From the NCBI RefSeq assembly GCF_037478005.1, contig NZ_CP144164.1, positions 1,860,001 to 1,924,000 on the forward strand: DNA of 64,000 nt, read 5' to 3'. The notes under the pieces were generated by a model, which saw only the letters and a list, made by a program, of their open reading frames with translations, did not search any database and was not told the origin of the DNA. Positions 36,613 through 45,310 of the stretch are shown here, one piece after another; the first letter of the stretch is position 1, and every line of letters starts with the position of its first letter. A program made the position numbers and the translations under genes. The stretch comes from Alteromonas sp. M12. GTDB taxonomy: Bacteria; Pseudomonadota; Gammaproteobacteria; Enterobacterales; Alteromonadaceae.

Positions 36613-36651
36613 ACTAATGCAAAGTTGTATGTTAACACTAATGCAAAGTTG
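36613..36651. promoter_or_regulatory. Direct repeat upstream of the LysR gene
   Basis: ACTAATGCAAAGTTG occurs at 36613-36627 and again at 36637-36651, 24 bp apart centre to centre. It lies within a gene-free region of 430 bp (36546-36974). The same region has a 9-bp hairpin TCAATGGGG/CCCCATTGA at 36866-36893, possibly a terminator. No gene is seen there. Confidence 0.45.
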
Positions 36652-36974
36652 CACTTAATCCCCCGATTTTCATTAGCTAAACTTTATATTAGTTTGTTGC
36701 TTGTTGTTTACTACTCCGCCAATTCAGTATTTTACTCATAACACTCAATAGTAATACTTCCAGTGATATAAATTAAGCCCATTTTTTCTGAAATTTCAGA
36801 TGCTTAAACCAAGCTTTGTTGGGTGGTACTTTATGATTAAAAACATTCTAGTCGAGTGTATTTAATCAATGGGGCAGCGATTTACCCCATTGATTTCTAT
36901 ATCCAATCTAAGGCACGTTGAAACTCATCAATTTACAACAAACTAATGCTAAAATAGTATCACTTTTGTCACTC

Positions 36975-37415
36975 CTATTGGAAATCAGCACGAACGGTTT
37001 GAAACCCGTTGATATGCCGCTGCTGCCCATAAATATCCGGCAATATATGCTTTATTTTATTGACTTGTACTGTCCTCATTCCCTTCTGTGTTTGCCACTT
37101 AATACACTGTCCTTTAGTTAATCCTAGTAAGGCAGTTCCTATTGGGGTAAGAACAGAAATTGGGTCTTCAAATAAATGCGTTTCTGTCGGTAAACATAAA
37201 GTTTTAATAAACCTTTTCTGCGTGTCTAAAATTTCAAAGCTAACCTTACAACCAAGAGCGACCACATTTTTAGGCAGCTCATTAAGCGAAACGATAATTG
37301 CTCGATCAAGTTCATTCTCAATCGCGAGAGCACAATCATCTGAAAGTTTAGTGCGCTCCAGTAAGTGTTCAACTGCTGCTAAATCAGTTCTAGAAATAAT
37401 AATATTCGGTTGCAT
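36975..37415 (-). CDS. rnk: Rnk-like GreA/GreB-domain protein
   Basis: A 146-residue protein with a short N-terminal helical hairpin (residues about 8-50) and the C-terminal FKBP-like domain of GreA/GreB (about 55-130, PISVLTPIGTALLGLTKGQ). Rnk binds RNA polymerase in the secondary channel and affects nucleoside diphosphate kinase levels. The ATG at 37415 is preferred to the TTG at 37421. A second, more divergent member lies directly upstream on the same strand. Confidence 0.8.
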   Translation of the reverse strand: MQPNIIISRTDLAAVEHLLERTKLSDDCALAIENELDRAIIVSLNELPKNVVALGCKVSFEILDTQKRFIKTLCLPTETHLFEDPISVLTPIGTALLGLTKGQCIKWQTQKGMRTVQVNKIKHILPDIYGQQRHINGFQTVRADFQ

Positions 37416-37565
37416 TTTCAAAATCTCTTCAAATATCTTAAGTTAAATTTTGATAAAAATAGAATTCTTAAACTATCAATAAAAAGTACTTAACCTTTAC
37501 TGCGTTGGACTAGCTCTTAAGCAATTTTCCACCGTTTTCTCTGATATATCCCTATTGAGATACTC

Positions 37566-37961
37566 CTAATCATTTTTATCCGCATAATAGTTATTGACAG
37601 ATAAAACTTGCCACCTTAATGACCCGTAAGGGGTATTTACTTGTGCCACGTCACCACACCGTAACCCCAACAAAGATGCGCCTATTGCTGAGGTAAAAGG
37701 TACAAGACCTTGAGTCAAATTGGCATTTTCCAAATTTACTACTCGTAACTCTAACGATTCTTCCGTAGCAAGGTTTTTCAAAATAACGTTGCTTCCAATA
37801 CGAACTCTATTTTCTAAACGTGAGGTTTGATTAGCACAAAACTCTAGGCGACCCAACAACCAGCACAATCGAATAGGATCCATGAGTGTTTTGTATTCAG
37901 TTTTCTGAAGCTTAGAATTTGAACGACAAATTAAGGTTTTGTATGACCTGATAAAATGCAT
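37566..37961 (-). CDS. Divergent GreA/GreB C-terminal-domain protein
   Basis: A 131-residue protein whose second half (RIGSNVILKNLATEESLELR, then PFTSAIGASLLGLRCGD) matches the FKBP-like C-terminal domain of GreA/GreB and Rnk. The N-terminal part is basic and does not look like the usual coiled coil. Probably also binds RNA polymerase. It is a diverged paralogue of the gene at 36975 or an unusual Rnk. The start is uncertain; ATG at 37961 was chosen. Confidence 0.7.
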   Translation of the reverse strand: MHFIRSYKTLICRSNSKLQKTEYKTLMDPIRLCWLLGRLEFCANQTSRLENRVRIGSNVILKNLATEESLELRVVNLENANLTQGLVPFTSAIGASLLGLRCGDVAQVNTPYGSLRWQVLSVNNYYADKND

Positions 37962-38033
37962 AAGCACGACTAAATCTCCAACCGAGCTGACTTTTAACGA
38001 ACAATAAAATTATTTAATAGACACTGAAAATAT

Positions 38034-38057
38034 GCCGAGTGTAGGGGTACACTCGGC
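38034..38057 (-). terminator. Hairpin directly behind a 19-codon open frame
   Basis: Perfect 10-bp stem GCCGAGTGTA / TACACTCGGC with a four-base loop. On the minus strand it follows the stop of the small frame at once and is trailed by a weak T-rich stretch. It could be a terminator or an attenuator ahead of the GreA-like gene. Confidence 0.5.
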
Positions 38058-38117
38058 TTAGATTGGAAAGGTGGGTACGTAACTCTTTAAAATTTTGTTG
38101 CTGATATTATTTAACAT
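38058..38117 (-). CDS. Possible 19-residue peptide (leader or small protein)
   Basis: ATG at 38117 with GAGGAA just upstream encodes MLNNISNKILKSYVPTFPI, and its stop touches the hairpin at 38034. Ribosome site, short frame and hairpin together look like a leader peptide or a free small peptide. Nothing else supports it. The remaining DNA from 37968 to 38485 holds no other gene. Confidence 0.3.
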   Translation of the reverse strand: MLNNISNKILKSYVPTFPI

Positions 38118-38485
38118 GATTTCCTCAAAATTGATTTGAGATGATAGTCTGTATAAATATAAAAGCAAGACCATAAAACAGGGGGGCAACAAATTATGTC
38201 TAATGAGCTTTATCTTGTATTTAGAAGCGCTTTTGGGGATTCAATAGGGCACTTTTAGTATTTACAATTTCAAGTGGTATATCGAGTATGAACTGCTACA
38301 AATATTCAATTTAGATCTAAATGGGGTTTTATATTATATCGCCCGTAGATTCTAAAATTTTTTTTGACTTTCCAGCTTTCCTAGACAATCCATAGCTCTA
38401 ATTACTATAGCCTGAATAACAGCAATTTGCTCAACGCAGAACTACTCAATGTAGCCTTACCCCAAATGATATTTTAGTATCCAAA

Positions 38486-38836
38486 TTATTTAGTGTAACG
38501 TTTCATGATCATGGATGATGTATCAATTTTTGACATGAATGTGTTAGCTGCTTTCGATTGCATAAAACTATTCATCGAAGCATCAGCATCTTTTAATGAT
38601 TGCCAATGGACCAGAACTAACCATTCACCGTTTTCACCTTTGGCTTTTTTTCTCGAAATAAAGCCAGGTTGTTTACTTACATGTTCTATCTCTACTCTCT
38701 TATCAATTACCGAAAACTCTTGATAGGTTACATCGTTATTCAGAGTGAAACTGGCTACTTCAATCACTTCGGCAATGGCAAATATTGGCGAGGCAAACAT
38801 AGCGACACTTAATATTAGTTTATTGATTGATTTCAC
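38486..38836 (-). CDS. Secreted antibiotic-biosynthesis-monooxygenase-like protein
   Basis: A 116-residue protein with a signal peptide (cleavage near AIAE, residue 22). One dimeric alpha-beta barrel domain follows (EVASFTLNNDVTYQEFSVID, then QPGFISRKKAKGENGEWLVL). The fold is that of ABM/DUF-type small monooxygenases and heme-handling enzymes, but a periplasmic location is unusual. It starts 13 bp after the outer-membrane protein gene, so the two form one operon. Reaction unknown. Confidence 0.75.
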   Translation of the reverse strand: MKSINKLILSVAMFASPIFAIAEVIEVASFTLNNDVTYQEFSVIDKRVEIEHVSKQPGFISRKKAKGENGEWLVLVHWQSLKDADASMNSFMQSKAANTFMSKIDTSSMIMKRYTK

Positions 38837-38849
38837 TATTTTCTCCTAA

Positions 38850-39572
38850 TTAAAAGTTAATTCGAACACCGATTGATAGTTCATTGGTAGCTAAATCATC
38901 GATCATAAAACCATCTGTAAATGAATCTTGCCCCGTCATGACGTGGCCTAAAGAGGTGTACTGGTATTCAGTGTAAACTAGAGCTGATTCGGTTAATTGG
39001 TAATTAACACCCAAACCTAGGTTCCAAGAAAACTCTGTTGATTCGCCATCAGGGTAAGCATCGTAAAAACCATCAGTTGTGCCATCAAATGGGTCAAATG
39101 CGGCTACGCCAGCGCCCCCTAGCTTAGCCGAATAACTATTATCAGCTATTCCTAAACCCGCTTTAACATAGGGAGTGAAAGGGGTGCTGTTAGCAAAGTC
39201 GTAAAACGCTTCTATGGTATAAGTGAAGCTTTCGATTTCACCATTCAAGATATATTCTTCACCTTCGCGAGCCCCTGTACCAAAACGTTGTTGGTCGAAA
39301 CTACTTTCTCGATAACCAATACGTCCTTCAACTCGAAACTGTTGGTTGATTATGTAACCGATACCTATGTTGCCTACTGTGCCGTTTCCTGTATCAAATT
39401 CAGCAGGGAAGTCTGCGTCTACTGCTATATTGTTTCCGTAAGCTTGTGACTCATTTATTTGTTGACTTGCACCCAATTGGGCCGTGCCATAAAAACCCCC
39501 TGCTTGAGCTATCGATGGCGCTATCAATGCAACTGCAATGCTAATGGCTAATGTGCTTTTAATGTTTTTCAT
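38850..39572 (-). CDS. Outer-membrane beta-barrel protein
   Basis: A 240-residue protein with a signal peptide (cleavage AQA-GGF near residue 24). Alternating strands form an 8-stranded OmpW/Opa-like barrel and end in a terminal Phe (SIGVRINF). It is divergent from the LysR gene at 39717 and followed by the secreted ABM-like gene. The LysR regulator probably controls this pair. Ligand or pore function unknown. Confidence 0.85.
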   Translation of the reverse strand: MKNIKSTLAISIAVALIAPSIAQAGGFYGTAQLGASQQINESQAYGNNIAVDADFPAEFDTGNGTVGNIGIGYIINQQFRVEGRIGYRESSFDQQRFGTGAREGEEYILNGEIESFTYTIEAFYDFANSTPFTPYVKAGLGIADNSYSAKLGGAGVAAFDPFDGTTDGFYDAYPDGESTEFSWNLGLGVNYQLTESALVYTEYQYTSLGHVMTGQDSFTDGFMIDDLATNELSIGVRINF

Positions 39573-39716
39573 CTTTTATCCTGTAGTGATTGTGGTCGCT
39601 TTGAATGAACATTTCATTTTGTAGCGTTGTTTGTTGAACTCAGGATGATCTTAGTACTTACTGATTGTATTGAATATGTGCAATAATTAGATTTTATAAT
39701 CCCTAAAAACAGAACA

Positions 39717-40595
39717 ATGATTAATTACTTAAGACACATGGCTGTTTTTGCCAGAGTGGTAGACGAAGGATCTTTTCGTAGAGCAGCCAAAACGTTAAAT
39801 TTGGCTCCGTCAAGAACCAGTCAAACCGTGGCAGATCTGGAGAAATACTTAGGCGTGACTCTGTTATATAGATCAACTCGCAAACTTGTACTGACTAACG
39901 AAGGCAGCAAGTTTTATGCTCATGCGTTAGAAATGTTAAAAAGTGCAGAGGCAGGTTTAAACGAGTTGAATGCACTTTCACAGCAGCACATTGGGACATT
40001 GCGGATATCTCTACCAGCGTTTCTCACTTCTTCGACGATTTCAACTGCCATTGCCGAATTCGCTAAACAATACCCTAAAGTCTCCCTTTCTTTGATGTTC
40101 ACCGATCACATAGTCGACATTTTGAATGAAGGGATTGATATGAGCATTCGAGTGGGATGGTTGCAAGATAGCACTATGATAGCCCGTAAACTATATGACG
40201 GTAGACGTTTATTGGTCGCTAGCAAAGAGTATGTGGCAACTCGGGCAACGCCAACTCACCCATCAGATTTAATAAGCTGGGACTGGATACGTTTTGATAT
40301 TCGTACTAGCTCTGTAGAATTTGAATCAGCCACTGGCGAAAAAGTCTCCATCACAGAAAATAATCGTTTTAGTGTGAACAGTGCTGAGGCTTTGGCGACC
40401 TTTGCCAAAAATCATTTAGGCTTAGCTTATTTGCCAGAGCATATTGTAGCCGAGGATATTAAAAAAGGTGATTTGATACATGTGCTGCCAGAATGGAAAC
40501 TTAAACCTTTAGGCTATTATGCCGTTTGGCCTAATAAATCGCGACGGGAAAACCTTACAATACTGTTAGTACGCTTTTTAGCTGAGCATTGCTAG
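39717..40595 (+). CDS. LysR-family transcriptional regulator
   Basis: A 292-residue regulator of the common LysR/CrgA group that starts with YLRHMAVFARVVDEGSFRRA (winged helix residues 1-62) and continues with a substrate-binding-like domain. The gene is divergent from the outer-membrane barrel gene, with about 145 bp between, the usual layout for regulation of the neighbour. Effector unknown. It is the last intact gene before the right-hand copy of the 197-bp repeat. Confidence 0.88.
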   Translation: MINYLRHMAVFARVVDEGSFRRAAKTLNLAPSRTSQTVADLEKYLGVTLLYRSTRKLVLTNEGSKFYAHALEMLKSAEAGLNELNALSQQHIGTLRISLPAFLTSSTISTAIAEFAKQYPKVSLSLMFTDHIVDILNEGIDMSIRVGWLQDSTMIARKLYDGRRLLVASKEYVATRATPTHPSDLISWDWIRFDIRTSSVEFESATGEKVSITENNRFSVNSAEALATFAKNHLGLAYLPEHIVAEDIKKGDLIHVLPEWKLKPLGYYAVWPNKSRRENLTILLVRFLAEHC

Positions 40596-40620
40596 TAAAG
40601 CTTGGATAATACTAGCGAAA

Positions 40621-40729
40621 TTAAAAACAGAATTCGTTGCACAAATAAGGCCGTTATCGTTCAACTAGTGAAACCACGCGCGCAGATTTACGTTTATTAG
40701 AAGAGCGTGAAAGTAAGCTAGACCACATT
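40621..40729 (+). pseudogene. ParD-like antitoxin fragment joined to the 197-bp repeat
   Basis: Two frames carry pieces of a ParD-type antitoxin: KTEFVAQI from 40624 and, after a +1 shift, GRYRSTSETTRADLRLLEER from 40649, ending ESKLD at about 40723. This is the conserved core of the ParD ribbon-helix-helix family. The 3' end and any parE toxin are missing, because the 197-bp repeat starts at 40722. Confidence 0.6.
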
Positions 40730-40918
40730 CAAGGCCTCGATTATTCGAGGCCTTTTTTGTTTGTGTTATTTGAATATCAAAATATATGCCTGCCACTAAT
40801 TCGTTTTAAACAAAACACCTCAAACCAACACCACTGGTACTTCAATTTAAGCGTTGTGATTTAATCCACTTTCCTAACTTGCAGCAATGTTGTGCCCATT
40901 AACTTACGACTTTATCCA
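40722..40918 (+). repeat. 197-bp direct repeat, right copy
   Basis: Matches 24293-24489 with three mismatches. It begins with ACCACATTCAAGG and includes a terminator identical to that of the tRNA (40731-40758), but there is no tRNA before it. Confidence 0.92.
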
Positions 40919-41142
40919 ACACTGCGCTAGAAATAAAACCTTTGGAAATAAATTTTCACATTGATTAGACGTTGTCGTTGGCAATCAATACAATGGATTG
41001 GAGTTCAGCGCACTTTAGTGCCTGTGTATTCGGATAATCGAATCAACAATATTGCTATGGCAGTTTCCGTTGGGGGAAATAACCGCTTGTGCAAGGAAGC
41101 ATGTTTACTCAAGTAAATTGTCTAATTTCAAAGGGGTTTATA
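40919..41142. other. Gene-free stretch after the right repeat
   Basis: An open frame at 40975-41115 (RWQSIQWIGVQRTLVPVYSD and on) has no start, ribosome site or recognised domain. Nothing else is visible. Confidence 0.4.
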
Positions 41143-42357
41143 GTGTCTACTCAATACGATATTGTTATTTTTGGTGCGACAAGTTTTGTTGGCCAAATTC
41201 TCTGCCAATATATGGTCGCTCAATACCCAGAAGGCGAAATCGCCTGGGCTGCTGCAGGGCGTTCTCAATCAAAGCTTAATTCAGTTGTTAAATCTCTTAA
41301 GCAAAATATTCCGACGATTATTGCCGACTCTGACGATGAAATGTTACTGCGATATATGGCGGAACAAAGCAAAGTCATTATTTCTACTGTTGGACCTTAC
41401 GCACTGTATGGCTCAAGCTTGGTAAAAGTGTGCGCAGAATCTGGCACCGACTACGTAGATTTAACAGGTGAGCCACAATGGATCCGCAAAATGATTAATC
41501 TACACGAAGCTACTGCCAAAGCCAGTGGAGCACGGATTGTTCATTGCTGCGGTTTTGACTCTATTCCTTTAGATCTGGGTAACTTTTACCTTCAACAGCA
41601 AGCTCAAAAAGTTTATTGCGCACCTTGTACCACCGTAAAAATGGCGGTATATCAAATGAAGGGGGCAGGCTCCGGTGGCACTTTTGCAAGTGGTATCAAT
41701 ATGTTTAAAGAAGCATCAACGGACGCTGAGTTAAGCAAAGGATTGAAAGATCCGTATTTTTTATGTTCAAAAGAGCATGGCTTCAGTGCTGTACAGCGTG
41801 ACGTGCAAACGGCGGTATACGATGAAGATTTTGATGCTTGGGTTGCCCCGTTTGTAATGGCTGTGATTAATACCAAAATTGTTCACCGCTCAAATGAACT
41901 CAACGGCAAAGCTTTTGGGGAGAAGTTTAAATATGACGAAGTCATACGCATAGGTAAGGGCTTTGGGTCGCACATAACAGCATCGGCAATTGGCCTAGGC
42001 ATGCGCATTTTTCCTTTAGCCATTACTTTGCCACCTAGCGGGTACCTAATTGAAAAAATATTGCCAAAACCAGGTGAAGGTCCAAGTGTGAAACAGCAAA
42101 ACAGTGGCTTTTTCGATCTGCGCTTTATAGGAAAAACTGATGCTGGCCAGAGGCTAACAGTGAAAGTGACGGGTGATAAAGATCCCGGTTATGGATCAAC
42201 TGCCAAGATGTTGGTGCAAGCCGGTTTATGCTTGGCTCAAGACATCAGCAAAGCAGAAAAGGCGGGTGGATTTTGGACCACTGCAACGGTTATGGGAGAA
42301 CCCTTGATAAAGCGATTAACTGAGCGGGCAGGATTAACTTTCACACTGTTGGATTAG
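41143..42357 (+). CDS. Saccharopine dehydrogenase-like (trans-acting enoyl reductase family) oxidoreductase
   Basis: A 404-residue NAD(P)-dependent oxidoreductase with an N-terminal Rossmann fold (YDIVIFGATSFVGQ) and segments STVGPYALYGSSLV, YVDLTGEPQWIR and CCGFDSIPLDLG. These are typical of the saccharopine dehydrogenase-like group that includes mycobacterial enoyl reductases. It probably reduces an unsaturated lipid or acid. GTG at 41143 follows AGGGG and matches the family N-terminus; ATG at 41101 is an alternative. Substrate unknown. Confidence 0.85.
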   Translation: MSTQYDIVIFGATSFVGQILCQYMVAQYPEGEIAWAAAGRSQSKLNSVVKSLKQNIPTIIADSDDEMLLRYMAEQSKVIISTVGPYALYGSSLVKVCAESGTDYVDLTGEPQWIRKMINLHEATAKASGARIVHCCGFDSIPLDLGNFYLQQQAQKVYCAPCTTVKMAVYQMKGAGSGGTFASGINMFKEASTDAELSKGLKDPYFLCSKEHGFSAVQRDVQTAVYDEDFDAWVAPFVMAVINTKIVHRSNELNGKAFGEKFKYDEVIRIGKGFGSHITASAIGLGMRIFPLAITLPPSGYLIEKILPKPGEGPSVKQQNSGFFDLRFIGKTDAGQRLTVKVTGDKDPGYGSTAKMLVQAGLCLAQDISKAEKAGGFWTTATVMGEPLIKRLTERAGLTFTLLD

Positions 42358-42881
42358 CCGCGTAGTTTAATTGCATGTCGTATTTGATAAAGCGTTAAGT
42401 TTTATGAGGGCGAGAATAGCATCAACCTCCTCGATTGGTTGGGAAGTTTGCTTGAAAGCTGGAAAGAATGACAACGGTGTTTGGCAAACTTCACTGAGTG
42501 AAAGTAATCGTCTTACAGATGTGCCTGAAGCGGTTACTTGAGTGTTGATGTTGTTGGGGGAGCGGGGTAGCAGAGTCGCTTTGGACAAAATCAAAGGATG
42601 AAAAGTGTTTTTTACTATTAATTTGTGAACAGTTCGTTTAACAAGTAGGGGAAAAGCAGACAAAAATCATTTCTCACAAAATTTAGAATAGCGTTCTCGC
42701 CTCAACATTCAAGGACTCAATTATTTGAGATCTTTTTTAGTGAAATTACGCATACATATCAGGTACTTGATAAAATAAAAAACTGATACAGTTTGGAAGA
42801 TTAAATTTTATGTAAATTTAACGCGTCTTTTTCATCCGCATCGTTAGAATGCAATCATTATTTAAAATTGGCACGTAGCGA
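42358..42881. other. Gene-free region with a decayed tRNA-terminator-like repeat
   Basis: Open frames here lack start signals and known domains. At 42705-42740 the sequence ACATTCAAGGACTCAATTAT and onward is a diverged copy (about 75 percent) of the tRNA-fMet terminator region, with a weakened stem and T-tract. The promoter of the sensor kinase must also lie here. Confidence 0.45.
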
Positions 42882-43913
42882 ATGTTCGAAAAATTAATTA
42901 AAAATAAAATGTTTGCCTATGCTTTTTCTCTAGGCATAGTGTGTATTTTTTCCATCCTCGCTTTATTATTGCCTGCTGCCATTTTACCGAAAAGTGGTGT
43001 ATTACTTCTTTTGCAATTGGCGGTGGTTTTAGTTTCGGTTACATCTAGTCGAAGCGCTACCGCTATCGCGGGCATATTATGTGCGCTGATTTATAACTAC
43101 TTTTTTACCTCTCCTTTGTATTCACTGCATATGTTTGAATTGGAGGATATTATGAACTCCATCATCTTCATTTCTGTCGCCGTATTGACTAGTGAATTTT
43201 CGATTCGTTATCGTAAAAAAAGTGAAGCTCTTAAGCAGGCCGAAATCCGCTCCAATATTTTGTTGTCAGTGTCGCACGACTTAAGGACGCCACTTGCCAG
43301 TATTATTGGCTCACTCAGTACCTTTCAAGAATATCAACACAAGATTAGTCAACAAGAGCAAAACACCCTTATCAACAGTGCCATTGATGAGAGCCATCGT
43401 TTACACAATTACGTTGAAAACTTATTGCAGTTAACACGTTTAAAAAACAACGCCTTTAATTGGATATTCGTTCGCCAGTCAATTTGGCCTGTGATTAAAC
43501 GCCTTGAACAGCGGTTCTCCGATAAGCGTTTGTTGATCAGCAAAAAAAACGAATTGAAAATGGTGGACATTCAGGATGCCCTTATCGAACAAGCCGTTTA
43601 TAACGTCGTAGATAACGCTCTAAAATACTCACCCAAAGCGCAAAATGTTGAAATCGAAGTAAATAGTGTCCAACAATTTACTCGTATTCTAGTAAAGGAT
43701 AAAGGCCAAGGGATAGAGCCTGAACAGCGTTTTAAGATATTTGATGCATTTTACTCAAGTCGCATTGGTGATGCAGGTAAAGGAGGCAGTGGTATTGGCT
43801 TGAGTGTGTCTAAAGGCATAATGGAAGCACATGGTGGTCATATTGCTGTTGTCGACTGTGAACAGGGTTGTACCATCGAATTACTGCTGCCAAATGGAGA
43901 CGATAATGCTTAA
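42882..43913 (+). CDS. Sensor histidine kinase, KdpD C-terminal-half-like
   Basis: A 343-residue membrane kinase with four N-terminal helices of the DUF4118/KdpD type (residues about 10-110). HisKA follows with SVSHDLRTPLASIIGS (His near 129), then HATPase boxes VVDNALKYSP, DKGQGIEP and GSGIGLSVSKG. The N-terminal KdpD and Usp domains of true KdpD are absent. It overlaps the response regulator by 8 bp. With TrkA/TrkH-type genes after it, it probably senses potassium or turgor and drives this uptake system. Confidence 0.88.
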   Translation: MFEKLIKNKMFAYAFSLGIVCIFSILALLLPAAILPKSGVLLLLQLAVVLVSVTSSRSATAIAGILCALIYNYFFTSPLYSLHMFELEDIMNSIIFISVAVLTSEFSIRYRKKSEALKQAEIRSNILLSVSHDLRTPLASIIGSLSTFQEYQHKISQQEQNTLINSAIDESHRLHNYVENLLQLTRLKNNAFNWIFVRQSIWPVIKRLEQRFSDKRLLISKKNELKMVDIQDALIEQAVYNVVDNALKYSPKAQNVEIEVNSVQQFTRILVKDKGQGIEPEQRFKIFDAFYSSRIGDAGKGGSGIGLSVSKGIMEAHGGHIAVVDCEQGCTIELLLPNGDDNA

Positions 43914-44589
43914 GCCTAAGATTTTATTAATAGATGATGAGGATAAAATCCATGATTTCATCTCGATTTCATTGGCTGCTGAGAATCTTGAATATATTGG
44001 TTCATATACCGCAACCTCGGGCTTGAGTCTATTTAATCAAGAAAAACCTAGTCTTATTATTTTAGATTTAGGTTTACCAGATCTGGATGGGCGAGCCGTT
44101 TTGAAAAAAGTCCGAGAAACCAGTGATATCCCTGTATTGGTGTTAACAGCCAGAGATCAGGAAGCCGAAAAAGTAAGGTTATTAGACGCAGGTGCCAATG
44201 ATTATTTAAGTAAACCTTTCGGCATTAGAGAGTTAATTTCACGCATTAAAGTATTGTTACGTGATATTAAGTATGAAGCCATGCCATCAGAACTGCGATT
44301 CGATAAATTGATCATAAAAACTGGGGAGCCTCTTGTTCTTAAAGGCCAGAAAGCGGTACAACTTACCAAAAAAGAGCACCAATTGTTAGTTAAGTTGGCC
44401 ATCCATCCCAATGTACTCGTCAATCAAAAGAAATTATTAGTCGACATTTGGGGAGCGTCACATGCAGACGATGTCCATTACTTAAGAGTGCTCATCACCC
44501 AGTTACGAAAAAAACTGGGCGATGATGCTGAAGATCCCTACTTTATAAAAACCGAGCCTGGACTAGGTTACCGCTTTATTGGTGATTAA
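43906..44589 (+). CDS. OmpR/KdpE-family response regulator
   Basis: A 227-residue regulator. The receiver domain has the phospho-Asp in IILDLGLPDLDG near residue 52 and the Lys in NDYLSKPFG near 104. A C-terminal winged helix follows (LTKKEHQLLVKL, ending RYLRVLITQLRKKL-like and EPGLGYRF). The ATG at 43906 follows GGAG within the kinase gene; longer starts add non-family residues. It pairs with the KdpD-like kinase and should activate the adjacent potassium genes. Confidence 0.92.
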   Translation: MLKPKILLIDDEDKIHDFISISLAAENLEYIGSYTATSGLSLFNQEKPSLIILDLGLPDLDGRAVLKKVRETSDIPVLVLTARDQEAEKVRLLDAGANDYLSKPFGIRELISRIKVLLRDIKYEAMPSELRFDKLIIKTGEPLVLKGQKAVQLTKKEHQLLVKLAIHPNVLVNQKKLLVDIWGASHADDVHYLRVLITQLRKKLGDDAEDPYFIKTEPGLGYRFIGD

Positions 44590-44651
44590 ATTCTTTTGGC
44601 AGGTCAATAGGTTTAATTCTTGTACTTTGCTAGATTTTTGGAGTAAGCAAC

Positions 44652-45305
44652 ATGGCGCATTTTACTGTTATAGGCTTAGGCCGTTTTGGTATTTCGGCTT
44701 GTCAGGAACTGATCCATTTAGGACACACTGTCACAGGCGTAGATAGTGACGTTAAAGTTGCTGAAATGTATTCAGATTATCTAACCCAAGTTGTTATCTG
44801 TGATTGTACAGATGAAAATGCCTTATCAGAGCTAGATCTAAAAAACAGTGATACAGTATTAGTTGCCATTGGTGAAGATATGCAATCGAGTGTTTTGTGT
44901 ACCTTAAGCTTAAAGAATATAGGGGTTAAAAACCTTTGGGTTAAAGCTGGCACAAAAGCCCATCACACTATCATATCTAAATTAGGGGTATCTAGAATCG
45001 TACATCCCGAGGAGGAAATGGGAGTGCGGGTCGCACAAGCCTTGAACTATCCAATGGTCAACGACTATATTGCGTTAGGTGATGGTCTCTATGTGGTTGA
45101 AATTAATATCAAACCACAATTACATGGTTCTCCACTGAGTAAATTATTAGTAGATACTAAAGGCGCAATAGATACATTATTAATAAAAAGACAAGGTAAA
45201 ACTTTTACACGTATTGCTTGTGACTTTACGGTTAAAGCGGAAGATACTCTACTGCTTTGTGGTAAACGTGCTGCCCTTAAACATATAGCACCAAAGTTGG
45301 GGTAA
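44652..45305 (+). CDS. TrkA/KtrA-type potassium uptake regulatory subunit
   Basis: A 217-residue cytoplasmic RCK protein. The N-terminal Rossmann domain has GLGRFGISACQELIHLGH, with nucleotide-binding acidic VDSD after strand 2. A linker and a C-terminal RCK_C domain follow (about 135-215). It gates the membrane subunit encoded 5 bp downstream. Single-RCK length matches KtrA rather than the duplicated TrkA. Confidence 0.9.
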   Translation: MAHFTVIGLGRFGISACQELIHLGHTVTGVDSDVKVAEMYSDYLTQVVICDCTDENALSELDLKNSDTVLVAIGEDMQSSVLCTLSLKNIGVKNLWVKAGTKAHHTIISKLGVSRIVHPEEEMGVRVAQALNYPMVNDYIALGDGLYVVEINIKPQLHGSPLSKLLVDTKGAIDTLLIKRQGKTFTRIACDFTVKAEDTLLLCGKRAALKHIAPKLG

Positions 45306-45310
45306 CTTGC

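Noticed and set aside
40975..41115. Open frame after the right repeat as a gene fragment
   Set aside because: No start, no ribosome site and no family pattern; kept only as part of the gene-free stretch.
42367..42663. A 98-codon minus-strand frame as a gene
   Set aside because: It starts with TTG without a ribosome site, has no recognisable domain, and lies in a degraded-looking intergenic region.
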